Part shown: positions 1-8,736 of the stretch, piece after piece
Numbering within the stretch: position 1 is the stretch's first letter
Layout of the letters: each line of letters opens with the position of its first letter
IMG/VR virus record: IMGVR_UViG_3300045999_002286
Coordinates: 1 to 49,329 of that record
Length of the DNA: 49,329 nt
Source: a virus
Reading direction: 5' to 3' (one strand)
The notes under the pieces: generated by a model
Seen by the model: the letters and a program-made list of their open reading frames with translations, nothing else
What the model was told of the DNA's origin: nothing
Databases searched by the model: none
Made by a program: the position numbers and the translations under genes

Positions 1-111
1 ATCACCATCAACGGCTAGGTCGAAGCTCCACTCCATACCGTCACCCTCATAGTTCTTCGAACCTTCACCGAACACTTTACAGTAGTACATCTTTCCACTA
101 CGAATTGGCAT
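1..111 (-). CDS. Partial copy of ssDNA-binding protein (N-terminal 37 codons)
   Basis: This is the start of the gene whose full copy lies at 49313-48849. It is cut by the contig end and duplicated because the assembly overlaps itself. The ATG is at 111-109, preceded by AAGGAA. The last codon reads GAT here and GAC in the full copy, both Asp. Confidence 0.9.
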   Translation of the reverse strand, partial: MPIRSGKMYYCKVFGEGSKNYEGDGMEWSFDLAVDGD

Positions 112-127
112 GTTGTTTCCTTTGTTA
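2..127. repeat. Terminal direct repeat, left copy (contig overlap)
   Basis: These 126 bases are identical to 49204-49329; position 1 (a) differs from 49203 (g). The repeat lies in the 5' part of the ssDNA-binding protein gene and its leader. An overlap of 127 positions inside a gene is best read as assembly circularisation (a k-mer-sized overlap), not the true packaged end of the virion DNA. Confidence 0.85.
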
Positions 128-167
128 ATTGGCTGTAAGGGTTCATCTTTCTCCCCCTTACATATAT

Positions 168-196
168 ATTATAGCAAGTTTAATACCTGTTGTCAA
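168..196 (-). promoter_or_regulatory. Perfect sigma70-type promoter for the ssDNA-binding protein unit
   Basis: On the minus strand TTGACA (196-191), a 17-nt spacer and TATAAT (173-168) match the consensus exactly. The start codon of the ssDNA-binding protein is about 57 nt downstream (111) with an AAGGAA ribosome site. The promoter sits between the polymerase stop (207) and this gene, so it probably boosts the recombination/nucleotide-metabolism part of the leftward block independently of read-through from upstream. Confidence 0.8.
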
Positions 197-206
197 CAAG
201 TAAATG

Positions 207-1985
207 TCAGTGTGTCAGGGCCCAGTTGGGACCCACCTTGTAGTCCCCCTCTAGGGGAACCCGCATACCCAGCTCAACACCGGAAGCGAGAAACACCTCT
301 AAGGCCAACTCACCTACGCTGTGGGCGTGGTCTGCAAGACAATCAAACTGAAGTTCATCGTGGATGTTGCCCACTTGAAGTGCATCCAGTCCGTGCTGTC
401 TTATCGCTTCAAACAGGTTGATGTTCACCACCTTCATGGCAATGGCACCACCTGATTGTAGTTTGTAGTTCAGGGCCGCGTGGGCACTGGGGCACCGTAC
501 GTAGCCCCCGTCTAGGGTCTTGATGAACCCACGGGCTTGTTCCGCCTGTGTGGTCCGCACCAGTTCCTCCAGACCGGGGGTCCGTTTGGTAAGCTGATCA
601 CGAGCCCACTTACCCCACTTAGCGGGGTTCTTCTTGATGCCCGCCGTGCGTCCCAGCTTCCCATCTGAGGCCCCATATAAATAGGCGTAGAAAACTCCCT
701 TCATAGGCTTACGCTCAATCTCCAACATCTCTGCGTTGAACGTGTGGGGGTCCCCCTCGACGTATAGCTTGGCCGCCTCGTCGTTGTTGAGGTAGTGTCC
801 GAACATGCGCATCTCTAGGGCCTTGGCGTCTATGCCACACAGCAGGCGACCTTTGCGGGCCTCCCACACACTGCGGCTTTCGAACCCATAGGCCACCCCA
901 TCCACCCCCGGTATGTTGGCCGTGTTGGGGGCCGAGTGGGTCATACGGCGGGTGCTTGCACCACAGGTGTCCACGTAACCACGTATTACTGACTTTTCTT
1001 TGTCTACATTTGCAAGCCAGTTGTCCACCATGTTGGCCCGACCCGTGCAGACGAGCCAGTCAGCGATGGCTTGGACCTCTTTGATCCCCGAGGAGGTGGC
1101 AAACTCCACTAGGGATTCTTCGTCTACCTTGGGGTTACCCTTGTCCGTAAACTCTTTAGGCTCCCATCCCAGTCCAAGAAGTTTGTCAATACGTTGCGGG
1201 ACCGATCCGATATTAAAGGAGACGTAGTCAAGGCAGACGTACTCATCCCCAACGACATTAACCTGAGGATAGTGCGCCTTATGTCGTACGAAGTGTTGTG
1301 TAGGTTCTCCGCTCTTAAGAGTTCTAAACTTGTAGCGGGCAACTTCCTTAAGCTCGGGTGGAAAGAGCTCGTGGATGGTGTGTCCATAGTCTTCTGCCAA
1401 CTGTCTAAGCTGGTCTCTAAGAGCGATAGCATTTGGGATATTGAAGTAGAATCCATTTCGCTTCTGTTCATCTAGTACCTCTCGTATCTTGTGTTCAATG
1501 GATATTGACTGCTCGGAGAACTTTAACTTGGCCATCCGCTCAGTAATCTTGGTGAATACTTTACGAGTTATGCGGGCATCTTGCAAACAGTAGCGGCCCA
1601 TCTCCTCTGTATATTTGGTGAAGTCATTGTAGTCTCCCTTGGGCAGCTTGACTCGAACCCCCCACGCCGCTAAGGAATGTCCTCCATCCATTTTTGGATC
1701 GAATAGACGACTAAGAACAATGGTGTCAATACAGTTCCGATGATCAATAGGGGTATCAAGCAGACGCCGAACAACCCAAGCATCAAAGGATATAGCATTG
1801 TGTCCAACCCAGATGGCGTCTGGGCGGGCTCGTATGAACTCTCGGGTGACCTCGGGTCCGACAGTTAGGTGTTCCTCGCCCGTAACGACGTTAATAAAAG
1901 AACAGCAGTGTATTTTAGTAGCATTAAGGTCATCCGTTTCTAAGTCAAATATCCAATAGTTTTCATCGTATGTGAGGTATTTCAT
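207..1985 (-). CDS. DNA polymerase, T7-like family A with 3'-5' exonuclease
   Basis: This is the replicative DNA polymerase, 592 aa against 704 for T7 gp5. An N-terminal proofreading exonuclease is visible: D14-x-E16, NAISFD (63-68) and Y132-xxx-D136. Polymerase motif A is GIDAKALEMR (D386), motif B is RKPMKGVFYAYLYG (425-438), with a Tyr at the nucleotide-selecting O-helix position, and motif C is HDE (542-544). The loop that binds thioredoxin in T7 gp5 is not evident, consistent with the shorter length, so any processivity partner is unknown. The start overlaps the stop of the upstream gene (ATGA), implying translational coupling. Confidence 0.95.
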   Translation of the reverse strand: MKYLTYDENYWIFDLETDDLNATKIHCCSFINVVTGEEHLTVGPEVTREFIRARPDAIWVGHNAISFDAWVVRRLLDTPIDHRNCIDTIVLSRLFDPKMDGGHSLAAWGVRVKLPKGDYNDFTKYTEEMGRYCLQDARITRKVFTKITERMAKLKFSEQSISIEHKIREVLDEQKRNGFYFNIPNAIALRDQLRQLAEDYGHTIHELFPPELKEVARYKFRTLKSGEPTQHFVRHKAHYPQVNVVGDEYVCLDYVSFNIGSVPQRIDKLLGLGWEPKEFTDKGNPKVDEESLVEFATSSGIKEVQAIADWLVCTGRANMVDNWLANVDKEKSVIRGYVDTCGASTRRMTHSAPNTANIPGVDGVAYGFESRSVWEARKGRLLCGIDAKALEMRMFGHYLNNDEAAKLYVEGDPHTFNAEMLEIERKPMKGVFYAYLYGASDGKLGRTAGIKKNPAKWGKWARDQLTKRTPGLEELVRTTQAEQARGFIKTLDGGYVRCPSAHAALNYKLQSGGAIAMKVVNINLFEAIRQHGLDALQVGNIHDELQFDCLADHAHSVGELALEVFLASGVELGMRVPLEGDYKVGPNWALTH

Positions 1986-2149
1986 TCCACCTCACGCTCG
2001 TCATAATCATAGATTAAATAACGTTCAGTCTCCTGTACTCTACAATACTCGATAGCATCTTTCTCTTGACCGAATACCTTTTCAACAGTTGTGATCCAAC
2101 CATCTGAGTAGTCTCGTTCTTCTCTCCGTACAACGTATACCTTAGTCAT
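1982..2149 (-). CDS. Small acidic protein of unknown function
   Basis: A 55-aa product rich in Arg, Glu and Tyr, with an acidic end (YDYDEREVE). I chose the ATG at 2149 because it overlaps the preceding stop by 8 nt, as at other junctions in this block. A longer frame back to 2197 would run through the upstream gene. It is coupled to the DNA polymerase start. No family recognised. Confidence 0.7.
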   Translation of the reverse strand: MTKVYVVRREERDYSDGWITTVEKVFGQEKDAIEYCRVQETERYLIYDYDEREVE

Positions 2150-2294
2150 GTTTGGGAAACCTATACTGGTCACGCCACCACTTTTCGAACACAGCAATAC
2201 TAGGGTCTTCCTTTACAAGCTTATCATACTTTTTCTTTGCGTCGTTTATAATCCTGTGGAAGTCATACATATCTTTTATTTGATAATTAGTCAC
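2142..2294 (-). CDS. Small hypothetical protein
   Basis: A 50-aa, Lys- and aromatic-rich product (contains FEKWWRDQYRF). The GTG start overlaps the upstream TGA and is preceded by GAGGAGGAG about 10 nt away; an in-frame ATG eight codons later is the alternative. The stop overlaps the next gene. Tight packing on both sides supports a real gene. Function unknown. Confidence 0.6.
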   Translation of the reverse strand: MTNYQIKDMYDFHRIINDAKKKYDKLVKEDPSIAVFEKWWRDQYRFPKHD

Positions 2295-2491
2295 CGGCCC
2301 CGCTCCTCCTCATCTGCAAGCCCTTGAAGAAACCTGAAAGAAACTTCAACTGGATTTGAGAAGATAGTTATGTCATCTGGGTGTATTTTATTATCTTGCA
2401 TAAACTTTAACACCTGTGTATAGGTGCGAAAATCATACCTAGTTTCGTTCTCATAAGGTTCATACACATACACTACAATATTCTTAGTCAC
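2291..2491 (-). CDS. Small hypothetical protein
   Basis: A 66-aa product. The start overlaps the end of the primase-helicase gene and the stop overlaps the next GTG start. Its last codons (DEEERGR) also form the GAGGAGGAG ribosome-binding site of the following gene. No recognised domain; a replication-cluster accessory by position only. Confidence 0.7.
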   Translation of the reverse strand: MTKNIVVYVYEPYENETRYDFRTYTQVLKFMQDNKIHPDDITIFSNPVEVSFRFLQGLADEEERGR

Positions 2492-4061
2492 CCCAACCCT
2501 CCTCTACTTGGCCGCCGACACCGCCAGCTTCGTACTTCGCAACTTCTTCACTTTCCAACTCAACCAGTCGCCCTGTCTTGGGCACATACTCAAGCCACGC
2601 TGTTGGACCGCCTCGACCACAGAAGCGGTTCTTCTTGATGGTCACCTTAGTCACGTTGCGCCGCCACTCGTCAACCGCATCGACCTCCCGCTCCAGCAGG
2701 AAGACCATGTTGGCCAGTTGCTCGATGGCAGCCGTGCCCCGAATGAGACCTTGGCGATTTAGATGGACCACACAGATAATGGCAATGTTAAGCTCCATTG
2801 CAATCGTCTTGAGCTTGGTGGTAATCTCGTCCAACTGCTTACGCTCGTCCCCCGCTTGGTCGGACACCACGATGGACAAGTGGTCCAACACGATGTACTT
2901 GCACCCAAGGGCGGACATGTGGCGTACCTTGGCCAGAATCTCGTGGATACTGTTGGACCCAAAGTGGTCATAGATAACCAGCTTGTCGGTACACACAGAC
3001 GCCTCGTATATGGTACGCAGGGCGGCGGGCTCAAGGGACTCTCGAACATCGGGCAGGTGCAGGGGTTTGTTGGCCTCCACAGACATCAACCCAAGGGCTG
3101 TGTCCCGATTGGTTTCCTCTAGGTGCAGCAACCCAATGCCGTACTCGGAGTTCTTCAGGATGTGGTGTTCGATCTCCTTCAGGATGGACGTCTTACCCAC
3201 CCCCGTCTCGGCGGTAAAGACAACAAGCTCAGACAGCCGCAGCCCGTAGGTCTTGTCGTTGAACGAGTCGAACGGGTAGCTGATGGTCTCATATTGGGGC
3301 GGGTTGTTGATGTCCTCCCACATGTCCTTGCCAAACTTCAGCCCCGTGGGGATGTGCTCGGGGGCCTTCCACCACTCGTCCTTGAACGCTTGGGTACGTC
3401 CGTGGATCAGGTAGTCGTTAGGGTCCTTGAACTCCCCAAGGGTCAGGATACGCACCTTGCCGATCTCAAACATGGCGGCCACCTTGAGGGCAGCCTCTTG
3501 GCCGGGATACGTTACCTTGCCCGTCGAGGGGTTCACCTTTGGCTCGTCTTTGTCAAAGCACACGACGATCTTGTCGAAGCTGTTGAGGTACTCGAAGTTG
3601 TCTTGGACATTCTTCTCAGCGGACCCAGCCGAGTGCACAGACACGACGGGATACATGCCCATCATCTCACGCACAGCCATTGCGTCGCACTCACCCTCAA
3701 CAATGGTCAGTTGCTTGGCCGAGCCGGGTGGGAACAGGTGTTGGCCAAACAGGACGGCTTGCTTTGGGTTGCCCTCCCACCGGAATCCCTTGGGGTCCTT
3801 GGTGCGCACCTTGGTGGCCACAGGTACGCCGTCTTTGTTGGTGTAGGGGTATACGTGGTGGTTCTCGTCGGAGGTCACCCCGAAAAACTCACATACCCCT
3901 TTGGTAATTTTACGTTCGGGTAGTGCTTTTACTTCCAATCGTTTCACTTCCTTTTCTGGAAATCTCGTTGAGCCACAACTAAAGCAGTGGGTGTGCCCGT
4001 CGTCGTACAGGGTCAGGGCATCGCTGGACCCACAATCAGGGCAGGGTTGGTGGGTGCGCAT
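2484..4061 (-). CDS. DNA primase-helicase, T7 gp4-like
   Basis: Bifunctional replication protein, 525 aa (T7 gp4 is 566). An N-terminal zinc-binding module has CPDC (7-10) and HCFSC (25-29). A TOPRIM primase core shows VEGECDAM (E122) and CFDKDE (D170, D172). A RecA-like hexameric helicase domain has Walker A ETGVGKT (285-291) and Walker B YIVLDHL (389-395). The C-terminus is acidic with a Trp (VEEGWGD), the kind of tail used in T7 for polymerase contacts. The gene sits four genes upstream of the polymerase in the same operon. Confidence 0.95.
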   Translation of the reverse strand: MRTHQPCPDCGSSDALTLYDDGHTHCFSCGSTRFPEKEVKRLEVKALPERKITKGVCEFFGVTSDENHHVYPYTNKDGVPVATKVRTKDPKGFRWEGNPKQAVLFGQHLFPPGSAKQLTIVEGECDAMAVREMMGMYPVVSVHSAGSAEKNVQDNFEYLNSFDKIVVCFDKDEPKVNPSTGKVTYPGQEAALKVAAMFEIGKVRILTLGEFKDPNDYLIHGRTQAFKDEWWKAPEHIPTGLKFGKDMWEDINNPPQYETISYPFDSFNDKTYGLRLSELVVFTAETGVGKTSILKEIEHHILKNSEYGIGLLHLEETNRDTALGLMSVEANKPLHLPDVRESLEPAALRTIYEASVCTDKLVIYDHFGSNSIHEILAKVRHMSALGCKYIVLDHLSIVVSDQAGDERKQLDEITTKLKTIAMELNIAIICVVHLNRQGLIRGTAAIEQLANMVFLLEREVDAVDEWRRNVTKVTIKKNRFCGRGGPTAWLEYVPKTGRLVELESEEVAKYEAGGVGGQVEEGWGD

Positions 4062-4260
4062 CTAACTCCTGTTCGATGATTTCGTATTTGTAGAACTCAT
4101 CTCTTTCTATATCTCGATCTATGTACGCGTACCAATCAAGTAGGTCCTCAGCATACTCACGTTTTGTAAACGCACCTATCATAGTTGTGGTGATGTCATT
4201 CTCTTGCAGCAGCCAACCGGGGGGTCTGTGGTGTTCGTAAACAAGGTATACGTGTTTCAC
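4036..4260 (-). CDS. Small hypothetical protein
   Basis: A 74-aa product starting at GTG (4260), which overlaps the TGA of the preceding acidic-protein gene. Its 3' end overlaps the primase-helicase start by 26 nt. Residues 1-8 (MKHVYLVY) look like a beta strand, followed by an acidic helical stretch. No family recognised. Confidence 0.65.
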   Translation of the reverse strand: MKHVYLVYEHHRPPGWLLQENDITTTMIGAFTKREYAEDLLDWYAYIDRDIERDEFYKYEIIEQELDAHPPTLP

Positions 4261-4403
4261 AGGAAGTCTCCATCATCATCGTCGTCGTTCGCCTCCCAGA
4301 ATCCGCCGTCACCCTCATCTAGGTACTCGTCATCCTCGTCCTCATCATAGTCGCCGTAGATGTAGTCTTCGTCGTAGATGTCATAGTAGTCATCGTCATC
4401 CAT
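4257..4403 (-). CDS. Extremely acidic small protein, candidate DNA mimic
   Basis: A 48-aa product in which 26 residues are Asp or Glu, 7 are Tyr, and none is Lys, Arg or His. The ATG at 4403 overlaps the upstream stop, and its own TGA overlaps the next GTG, so it is embedded in a coupled string of genes. Such a surface could imitate DNA, as phage anti-restriction and nucleoid-targeting proteins do, but there is no sequence match to a known one that I recognise. The function is inferred from composition only. Confidence 0.65.
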   Translation of the reverse strand: MDDDDYYDIYDEDYIYGDYDEDEDDEYLDEGDGGFWEANDDDDDGDFL

Positions 4404-4593
4404 CTTCCTGTTCCTCCTCCACAACTAGGTCACTCGGATCATCCTCTATATAAGAGTATACACTATCCTCGTTCCAGTAGTCAAGTATTTTATCAACCTC
4501 CTCGAGACACACTCCACAAGGCAGGGTCTTCATGTCCCGATGGTCCAGTTGCATTTCGTCAATAGACGCACCACAGATGTAGCAGTTACCCAC
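4396..4593 (-). CDS. Small zinc-ribbon-like protein
   Basis: A 65-aa product with CYIC (4-7) and CGVC (26-29) plus nearby His and Asp residues, typical of a small zinc knuckle. The C-terminal half is highly acidic (ends VVEEEQEDG). It overlaps the ATP-grasp gene stop upstream and the acidic-protein start downstream. The role is unknown; zinc binding is predicted from the cysteine pairs only. Confidence 0.7.
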   Translation of the reverse strand: MGNCYICGASIDEMQLDHRDMKTLPCGVCLEEVDKILDYWNEDSVYSYIEDDPSDLVVEEEQEDG

Positions 4594-5344
4594 CGTTTAG
4601 TGCCTCCGCATAGGCCTCAATGGTGGACCCTGACAGACCCGGTGCTGTGTTTACCTCAAGGATGTACGCACGATCCGAGGGCTTGTGGTAGATTACGTCG
4701 ATGGCTCCGAAGTCCAGCATCGTGTTGTCGGCATAGTCTTGGCAAGCCTCGATAACTTGCTCCGGCATATCCTCAAAGGTGCTAAGGGCATAGACGAACC
4801 CACCAGCTAGGTTGCGTACCTTCCAGTTGACATCCTCGTTCGGCACATCCAGTTTACGCCCCTTACGGGCAAACTTGATAAGACTATCACCATAAAAGTG
4901 CACCCGATACTCATCGGTCTTCTTCTTGTACTTTGTGTACAGGGGTGCGTGGGGCATCAACATACCGGGTTCTACGATCTCGATACCTTCGCCTGAGTGG
5001 CCTCGAAGATTGTGGCGAGCAACCACAGTGAAGTCTTGGGCGGCCCAAAGAAGAGCATTATCAATATTAGTGGTGTGCTGTACTACGTAATCACGATTAC
5101 CCGGATAGGTCTGAAAGAAAGACTTCTTGTTGGATACAATGTCAACGTGCTCAGGGTTGTTGACGATTACCCCCTTCATCACCTCAGGGTTGTCGATCTC
5201 TGAACACCCCCAGTTGATAATCACATCGCCGGGCTTGTATTTATATCGGGAACCCTCACGCTTGATTCGTTTGGCCCCGATGGCCTCCGCCAGCTTTTTG
5301 GCAGACTCAGATGCTGAATTGTAAGGTAAGACAAAAGTACGCAT
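4586..5344 (-). CDS. ATP-grasp ligase (RimK/YheC-like)
   Basis: Predicted ATP-dependent carboxylate-amine ligase, 252 aa. The C-terminal ATP-grasp signature is clear: DFGAIDV (211-217) and ILEVNTAPGL (228-237), with the Glu and Asn that bind Mg-ATP. An upstream RHNLRGHSGEGI (110-121) resembles the glycine-rich nucleotide loop. Families of this type join an amino group to an acyl-phosphate. It is the last gene of a cluster with two amidoligases and two glutamine-amidotransferase-like proteins, so it probably works on the same substrate. GAAGGAGAG precedes the ATG. Confidence 0.85.
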   Translation of the reverse strand: MRTFVLPYNSASESAKKLAEAIGAKRIKREGSRYKYKPGDVIINWGCSEIDNPEVMKGVIVNNPEHVDIVSNKKSFFQTYPGNRDYVVQHTTNIDNALLWAAQDFTVVARHNLRGHSGEGIEIVEPGMLMPHAPLYTKYKKKTDEYRVHFYGDSLIKFARKGRKLDVPNEDVNWKVRNLAGGFVYALSTFEDMPEQVIEACQDYADNTMLDFGAIDVIYHKPSDRAYILEVNTAPGLSGSTIEAYAEALNGG

Positions 5345-5347
5345 AGA

Positions 5348-6265
5348 TTATAACTCTCCTTCATCGGCTTCATGTTCGGCTACATAGAACACGTATTCCA
5401 TTCGGTCGTCGTTGAACTTCTTTACTGGTTTGAACGCTGTGAGGTCAACCCCATAACACAGGTCTTGGGCAAGGCGCAAGGACTGCCACACAACAGGGAT
5501 GTTGAAGTCGATCCCTTGTGATGGTTTGCCAAAACACTCCTCGAACATCTCGGCCAACCCACGCATGGACAGCATAGGCAGGACATCCTTGGGGTCAGCC
5601 TCACAAGCGAGAACCCAATTACGTAGGGCTTCTACGTATGAGATGAACTCCACGATGTAGGCCGCATCAATGGACCCCCGCAAGTAGCGGAACTCCAACG
5701 AGCAGAACTTACCGATACTGGCCCAGTTAAGGCCCATGTAGCGGCGGTTGCCATCGATGTACTTGATTGTCTCCGGTTTGAACGACTCGATTACGTGGTC
5801 CACAAATACTGGGGCGTCCACGGCGCGAAGACAAAAGAGGTTACCAACCCGCTCTGGGGCAAACTTTTCCACGATGATGGGCTCGAACACGTACCACAAG
5901 GTGGAAAACAGCAACAGTTGACGTGGGGTAAACGTTTGTACATTCATGTGGACGTGAACGGAGCACCGATTGGACCACTTGATAGCATCAAGAAGGGTCG
6001 TGTCATCCAGTCCGGTCTCCTTGGCGGCCAGCATCTGGGTGGGTTGATCTAGTACCTCAGGTAGTGTCTTGTAGGACACGGGCCCACGCATGATGAGCTC
6101 GAAGCCGTTACGCAACGAGCCATCCTTGACCTGTTGCCAACTTGCAGAACCTATCTTGTAGTTGTCAGCCTCAGCAAGTTCACTGTCGAACTCAATCTCT
6201 AGCTCACAGGCATAGGTGCCGGGATATTCCTTACGCTTAACAATGTCATTAAGTTGCGGTTCCAT
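5348..6265 (-). CDS. Amidoligase (glutamine-synthetase-fold)
   Basis: Predicted ATP-dependent amide-bond ligase of the amidoligase family, 305 aa. Diagnostic pieces are ELEIEF (21-26, metal-binding acidic residues), DGSLRNGFEL (48-57), CSVHVHM (101-107) and LEFRYLRGS (190-198). Family members are proposed to form amide or isopeptide bonds in peptides, cell-wall material or proteins. It overlaps the preceding gene by 17 nt and is 3 nt from the ATP-grasp gene, so the proteins are made together. The substrate is not known. Confidence 0.85.
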   Translation of the reverse strand: MEPQLNDIVKRKEYPGTYACELEIEFDSELAEADNYKIGSASWQQVKDGSLRNGFELIMRGPVSYKTLPEVLDQPTQMLAAKETGLDDTTLLDAIKWSNRCSVHVHMNVQTFTPRQLLLFSTLWYVFEPIIVEKFAPERVGNLFCLRAVDAPVFVDHVIESFKPETIKYIDGNRRYMGLNWASIGKFCSLEFRYLRGSIDAAYIVEFISYVEALRNWVLACEADPKDVLPMLSMRGLAEMFEECFGKPSQGIDFNIPVVWQSLRLAQDLCYGVDLTAFKPVKKFNDDRMEYVFYVAEHEADEGEL

Positions 6266-6836
6266 TTACGGCCTCATCTAGTGCTTCTTGTAGGTACTTG
6301 TATTGGTCGTCCAAGACGGGTACATTATCTACAAACTTACCTACGACCTTTGTCTTATAGTTTAGGTCGTCCCGAATCTTGGCGAAGTAACGGGAGAACG
6401 CCCCAGATTTGCCCGCCTCAATGTATGTATTCAAAGCGGGATAGTCATTGAATACTGACTTGGCCAGACACTCGAAGAAGTATTCGTCAAAGGGCATTCT
6501 ACGTTGTGTAGTAAGAACAGGGTTGACGACTATATTGTCCGAGTTAATACCTTGCTTGTACTGGCGATGACCTGTACGAGAGGTAAAGAAAGGGCCCTTG
6601 GCCGTGTTAATGAACCCGAGCGGAAACCCTTGGAAGATAACCTCAGGATCATTGACGTCAACCTCTCGCATTTCACCTTTGAAGTTTTGAAGTGTGATCA
6701 AGAAATCATCAAAGCCAGCACCGTCACGTACTGACATGACACTGTAAAACTTGTTGCGATACAGTACGAAGCTATTAAACAGTCGGTCTCGGACAGATTC
6801 TTTACTGTCAAAGATCATGCGACTACTTGTGAACAT
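6249..6836 (-). CDS. Hypothetical protein of the amidoligase cluster
   Basis: A 195-aa product of unknown function. I start it at the ATG at 6836 because GGAGG lies 9 nt upstream. An upstream in-frame start at 6875 would run deeper into the preceding amidoligase gene. No membrane segment or metal-binding motif is visible. Its position between the two amidoligase genes, overlapping both, suggests a partner or substrate of the ligase system. Confidence 0.75.
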   Translation of the reverse strand: MFTSSRMIFDSKESVRDRLFNSFVLYRNKFYSVMSVRDGAGFDDFLITLQNFKGEMREVDVNDPEVIFQGFPLGFINTAKGPFFTSRTGHRQYKQGINSDNIVVNPVLTTQRRMPFDEYFFECLAKSVFNDYPALNTYIEAGKSGAFSRYFAKIRDDLNYKTKVVGKFVDNVPVLDDQYKYLQEALDEAVNGTAT

Positions 6837-7626
6837 AACGTGGAACCTCCAAGGCTGGTGGTGTTTGGTACTCATTGTTGTTGATGCACCGCTCAGCTAG
6901 GCCGGGAGATGCGTCGTCGTAGAAGATGTCACGCTCGAACAGGTCCGCCAACGCCTGCTGCGTGCTGTTAAAGACAAAGTCACACAGGTCCCGGTCAAGG
7001 ACCCACTTGTTGCTGAGGACGCGATACTCGACCCCGTAGGACTTCGGACGGAAAGCCCCCGCCTTCCCATAGAGCTCCCGACGGCGGTTGTCAGTGTCCC
7101 AAAGCAGGGAGTTGAGACCTAGGGCGTAGTCAAGCTGGATGCAAACCTCTCGGCACTTGTTGTAGTGCTGTGGACTGAACGCATCGGCCCCCTCGGTCCA
7201 CCCAATGTGGATGTGACCCGACCCAGTACGGAACATGACTCGGGCATCAGGGATGGGGTTGACCTCCCCAGTGTAGGCGTTGTAATCGGGATTGCACCCC
7301 AACTCGACCGCCTTCTCAGGCAACGACTTGAAGTAGGCCTCGTCGTAGGTGGCCACAGGTGTGGCGGTAAGCGTGTATCCCGGAAGCATACGACCCATAG
7401 AGTGGACAACGGCTCGGATATAGTCCCCGAACTCTTGCGCCGTGGACGCTGGGTCGATGTTGAACTCGGCTGCTGTGCCATCGACTTGGACAGCCCCGTA
7501 CGGGACCTTGAACGGTTCCTCTTTAGTGCCCGGCAACTTGTCGTGTACAGACACAAACGAACCGGAGTTAGGATTTACACAGAACAATTCGGGATCAGCC
7601 CCGATAAGGATATTCGCTTTCATCAC
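6823..7626 (-). CDS. COOH-NH2 ligase-type amidoligase
   Basis: A second, distinct glutamine-synthetase-fold ligase, 267 aa. Key blocks are GADPELF (9-15), VDGTAAEFN (48-56), RTGSGHIHIGW (133-143) and a basic/acidic block RRRELYG to VEYRVLSN (181-206). These match the phage and bacterial COOH-NH2 ligase group. It probably activates a carboxylate with ATP and couples it to an amine, with nitrogen perhaps supplied by the neighbouring amidotransferase. The start may be Met1 or Met2. Confidence 0.85.
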   Translation of the reverse strand: MMKANILIGADPELFCVNPNSGSFVSVHDKLPGTKEEPFKVPYGAVQVDGTAAEFNIDPASTAQEFGDYIRAVVHSMGRMLPGYTLTATPVATYDEAYFKSLPEKAVELGCNPDYNAYTGEVNPIPDARVMFRTGSGHIHIGWTEGADAFSPQHYNKCREVCIQLDYALGLNSLLWDTDNRRRELYGKAGAFRPKSYGVEYRVLSNKWVLDRDLCDFVFNSTQQALADLFERDIFYDDASPGLAERCINNNEYQTPPALEVPRYVHK

Positions 7627-7641
7627 TTTTGTCTTCCCTTC

Positions 7642-8736
7642 TTAGCTTGCTTTTGAGCGCAAGGCCCAGTTGTCAGTACCTAGATTTTCAATTAACCACT
7701 CTTTCCAATTGTCTGGACTGTCATTCCAGCAATCACCACACACAAACATTGGGGCCGTAACCCCGTTATCGAAGAATATCTTAGCATCCTTCCCACTAGA
7801 GGAGAACTTGACAACTTCTATACCACACGACTGGCAGCAGGAACCGTGTGTGTCATAGGAATCATCGAGGTCGTCCCACTTAACCACCGACCCGTCATAG
7901 TAGGTAAACTTGGAGTCACCCCCACCGACGTCGTACCGCCAAGACTTACCACGGTACCTCGTCCAGTCTGTGTAGTCGTCGTTTGCGTTTGCCTTCCCGC
8001 CACCGAAAAAACTTTTCTTTGGCGCGTCCTCCACGTACGGCAACCAGAACCTCTGGTCAAGTTTTGGGATTTGAAGGGCCATGTGTTTGTCAATGGGTAG
8101 TTGCATTATGGAACCGGGGTCGATCTTGATACCGTTGCGAGCCAGAATCCACACCAGCATACCCAATTCGGATGCCCACCACAGATTCTTACCACCACCT
8201 GATGTGCACAAGTACAGGTCGCGCTCCTCGTTGCGAAGGAAGTTAATTGTTTCGTAGACCTCATCGTACCAGATAAGACACCAAGCCCCTGAGGCGATTT
8301 GTCCCATAGTTTCTCGTGCCCCGATCTCGGAGATAGACTTGAGCAGCGCCTTGGAGTCCATATCCTCCTTACCGCCGTACTCTAGTTTCTTCCAAGTGTA
8401 CTCAGGTACGGTGCCGTTGTGGGCTCCGATGATGTCCCCGTATGAGAACGGGTGAGCATTTTCTAGGTTAACCGCCCCTTGTGTAGCCCAACGATTGTGG
8501 CCAATCATGACTGATACATCGAGGGCTGTGGTAAACGCCTTGTCGAACTGCTTGAACTCTGTCAGTTCGTGGCCGTGGCCGAGGGAGTGAAACACTGAAC
8601 CAACCTCATCCCGTCGGGACTTGAAGTAGGCACCCGCTGAGTGGGGCCCACGTAGGGAGCCTACTTGTAGCAGTTGTTTGAACGCTTGCTTCTCGGGCCC
8701 ACTGAGGGACCCCGCCGCGCCTAGATGTCCGCACAT
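7642..8736 (-). CDS. Class II glutamine amidotransferase with zinc-binding tail
   Basis: Predicted N-terminal-nucleophile glutaminase, 364 aa. Cys2 is the nucleophile (MCGHLGA), with RGPHSAGA (29-36), GHNRWATQG (79-87), AHNGT (105-109) and an Asp near 127, as in the GlmS/PurF glutaminase domain. The long C-terminal part is not a known synthase domain. It ends with two Cys pairs (CCQSCG and CGDC) that could bind zinc. It would release ammonia from glutamine for a ligase of the cluster, by inference. It lies 15 nt upstream of the second amidoligase. Confidence 0.85.
   Translation of the reverse strand: MCGHLGAAGSLSGPEKQAFKQLLQVGSLRGPHSAGAYFKSRRDEVGSVFHSLGHGHELTEFKQFDKAFTTALDVSVMIGHNRWATQGAVNLENAHPFSYGDIIGAHNGTVPEYTWKKLEYGGKEDMDSKALLKSISEIGARETMGQIASGAWCLIWYDEVYETINFLRNEERDLYLCTSGGGKNLWWASELGMLVWILARNGIKIDPGSIMQLPIDKHMALQIPKLDQRFWLPYVEDAPKKSFFGGGKANANDDYTDWTRYRGKSWRYDVGGGDSKFTYYDGSVVKWDDLDDSYDTHGSCCQSCGIEVVKFSSSGKDAKIFFDNGVTAPMFVCGDCWNDSPDNWKEWLIENLGTDNWALRSKAS

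Noticed and set aside
1-127. True terminal repeat of the virion genome
   Set aside because: The overlap lies inside a coding gene, is of k-mer length and includes an end mismatch; assembly overlap is simpler.
3123-3923. 266-codon plus-strand frame inside the primase-helicase gene
   Set aside because: It is the complement of a gene with all conserved helicase motifs; no ribosome site or family resemblance.
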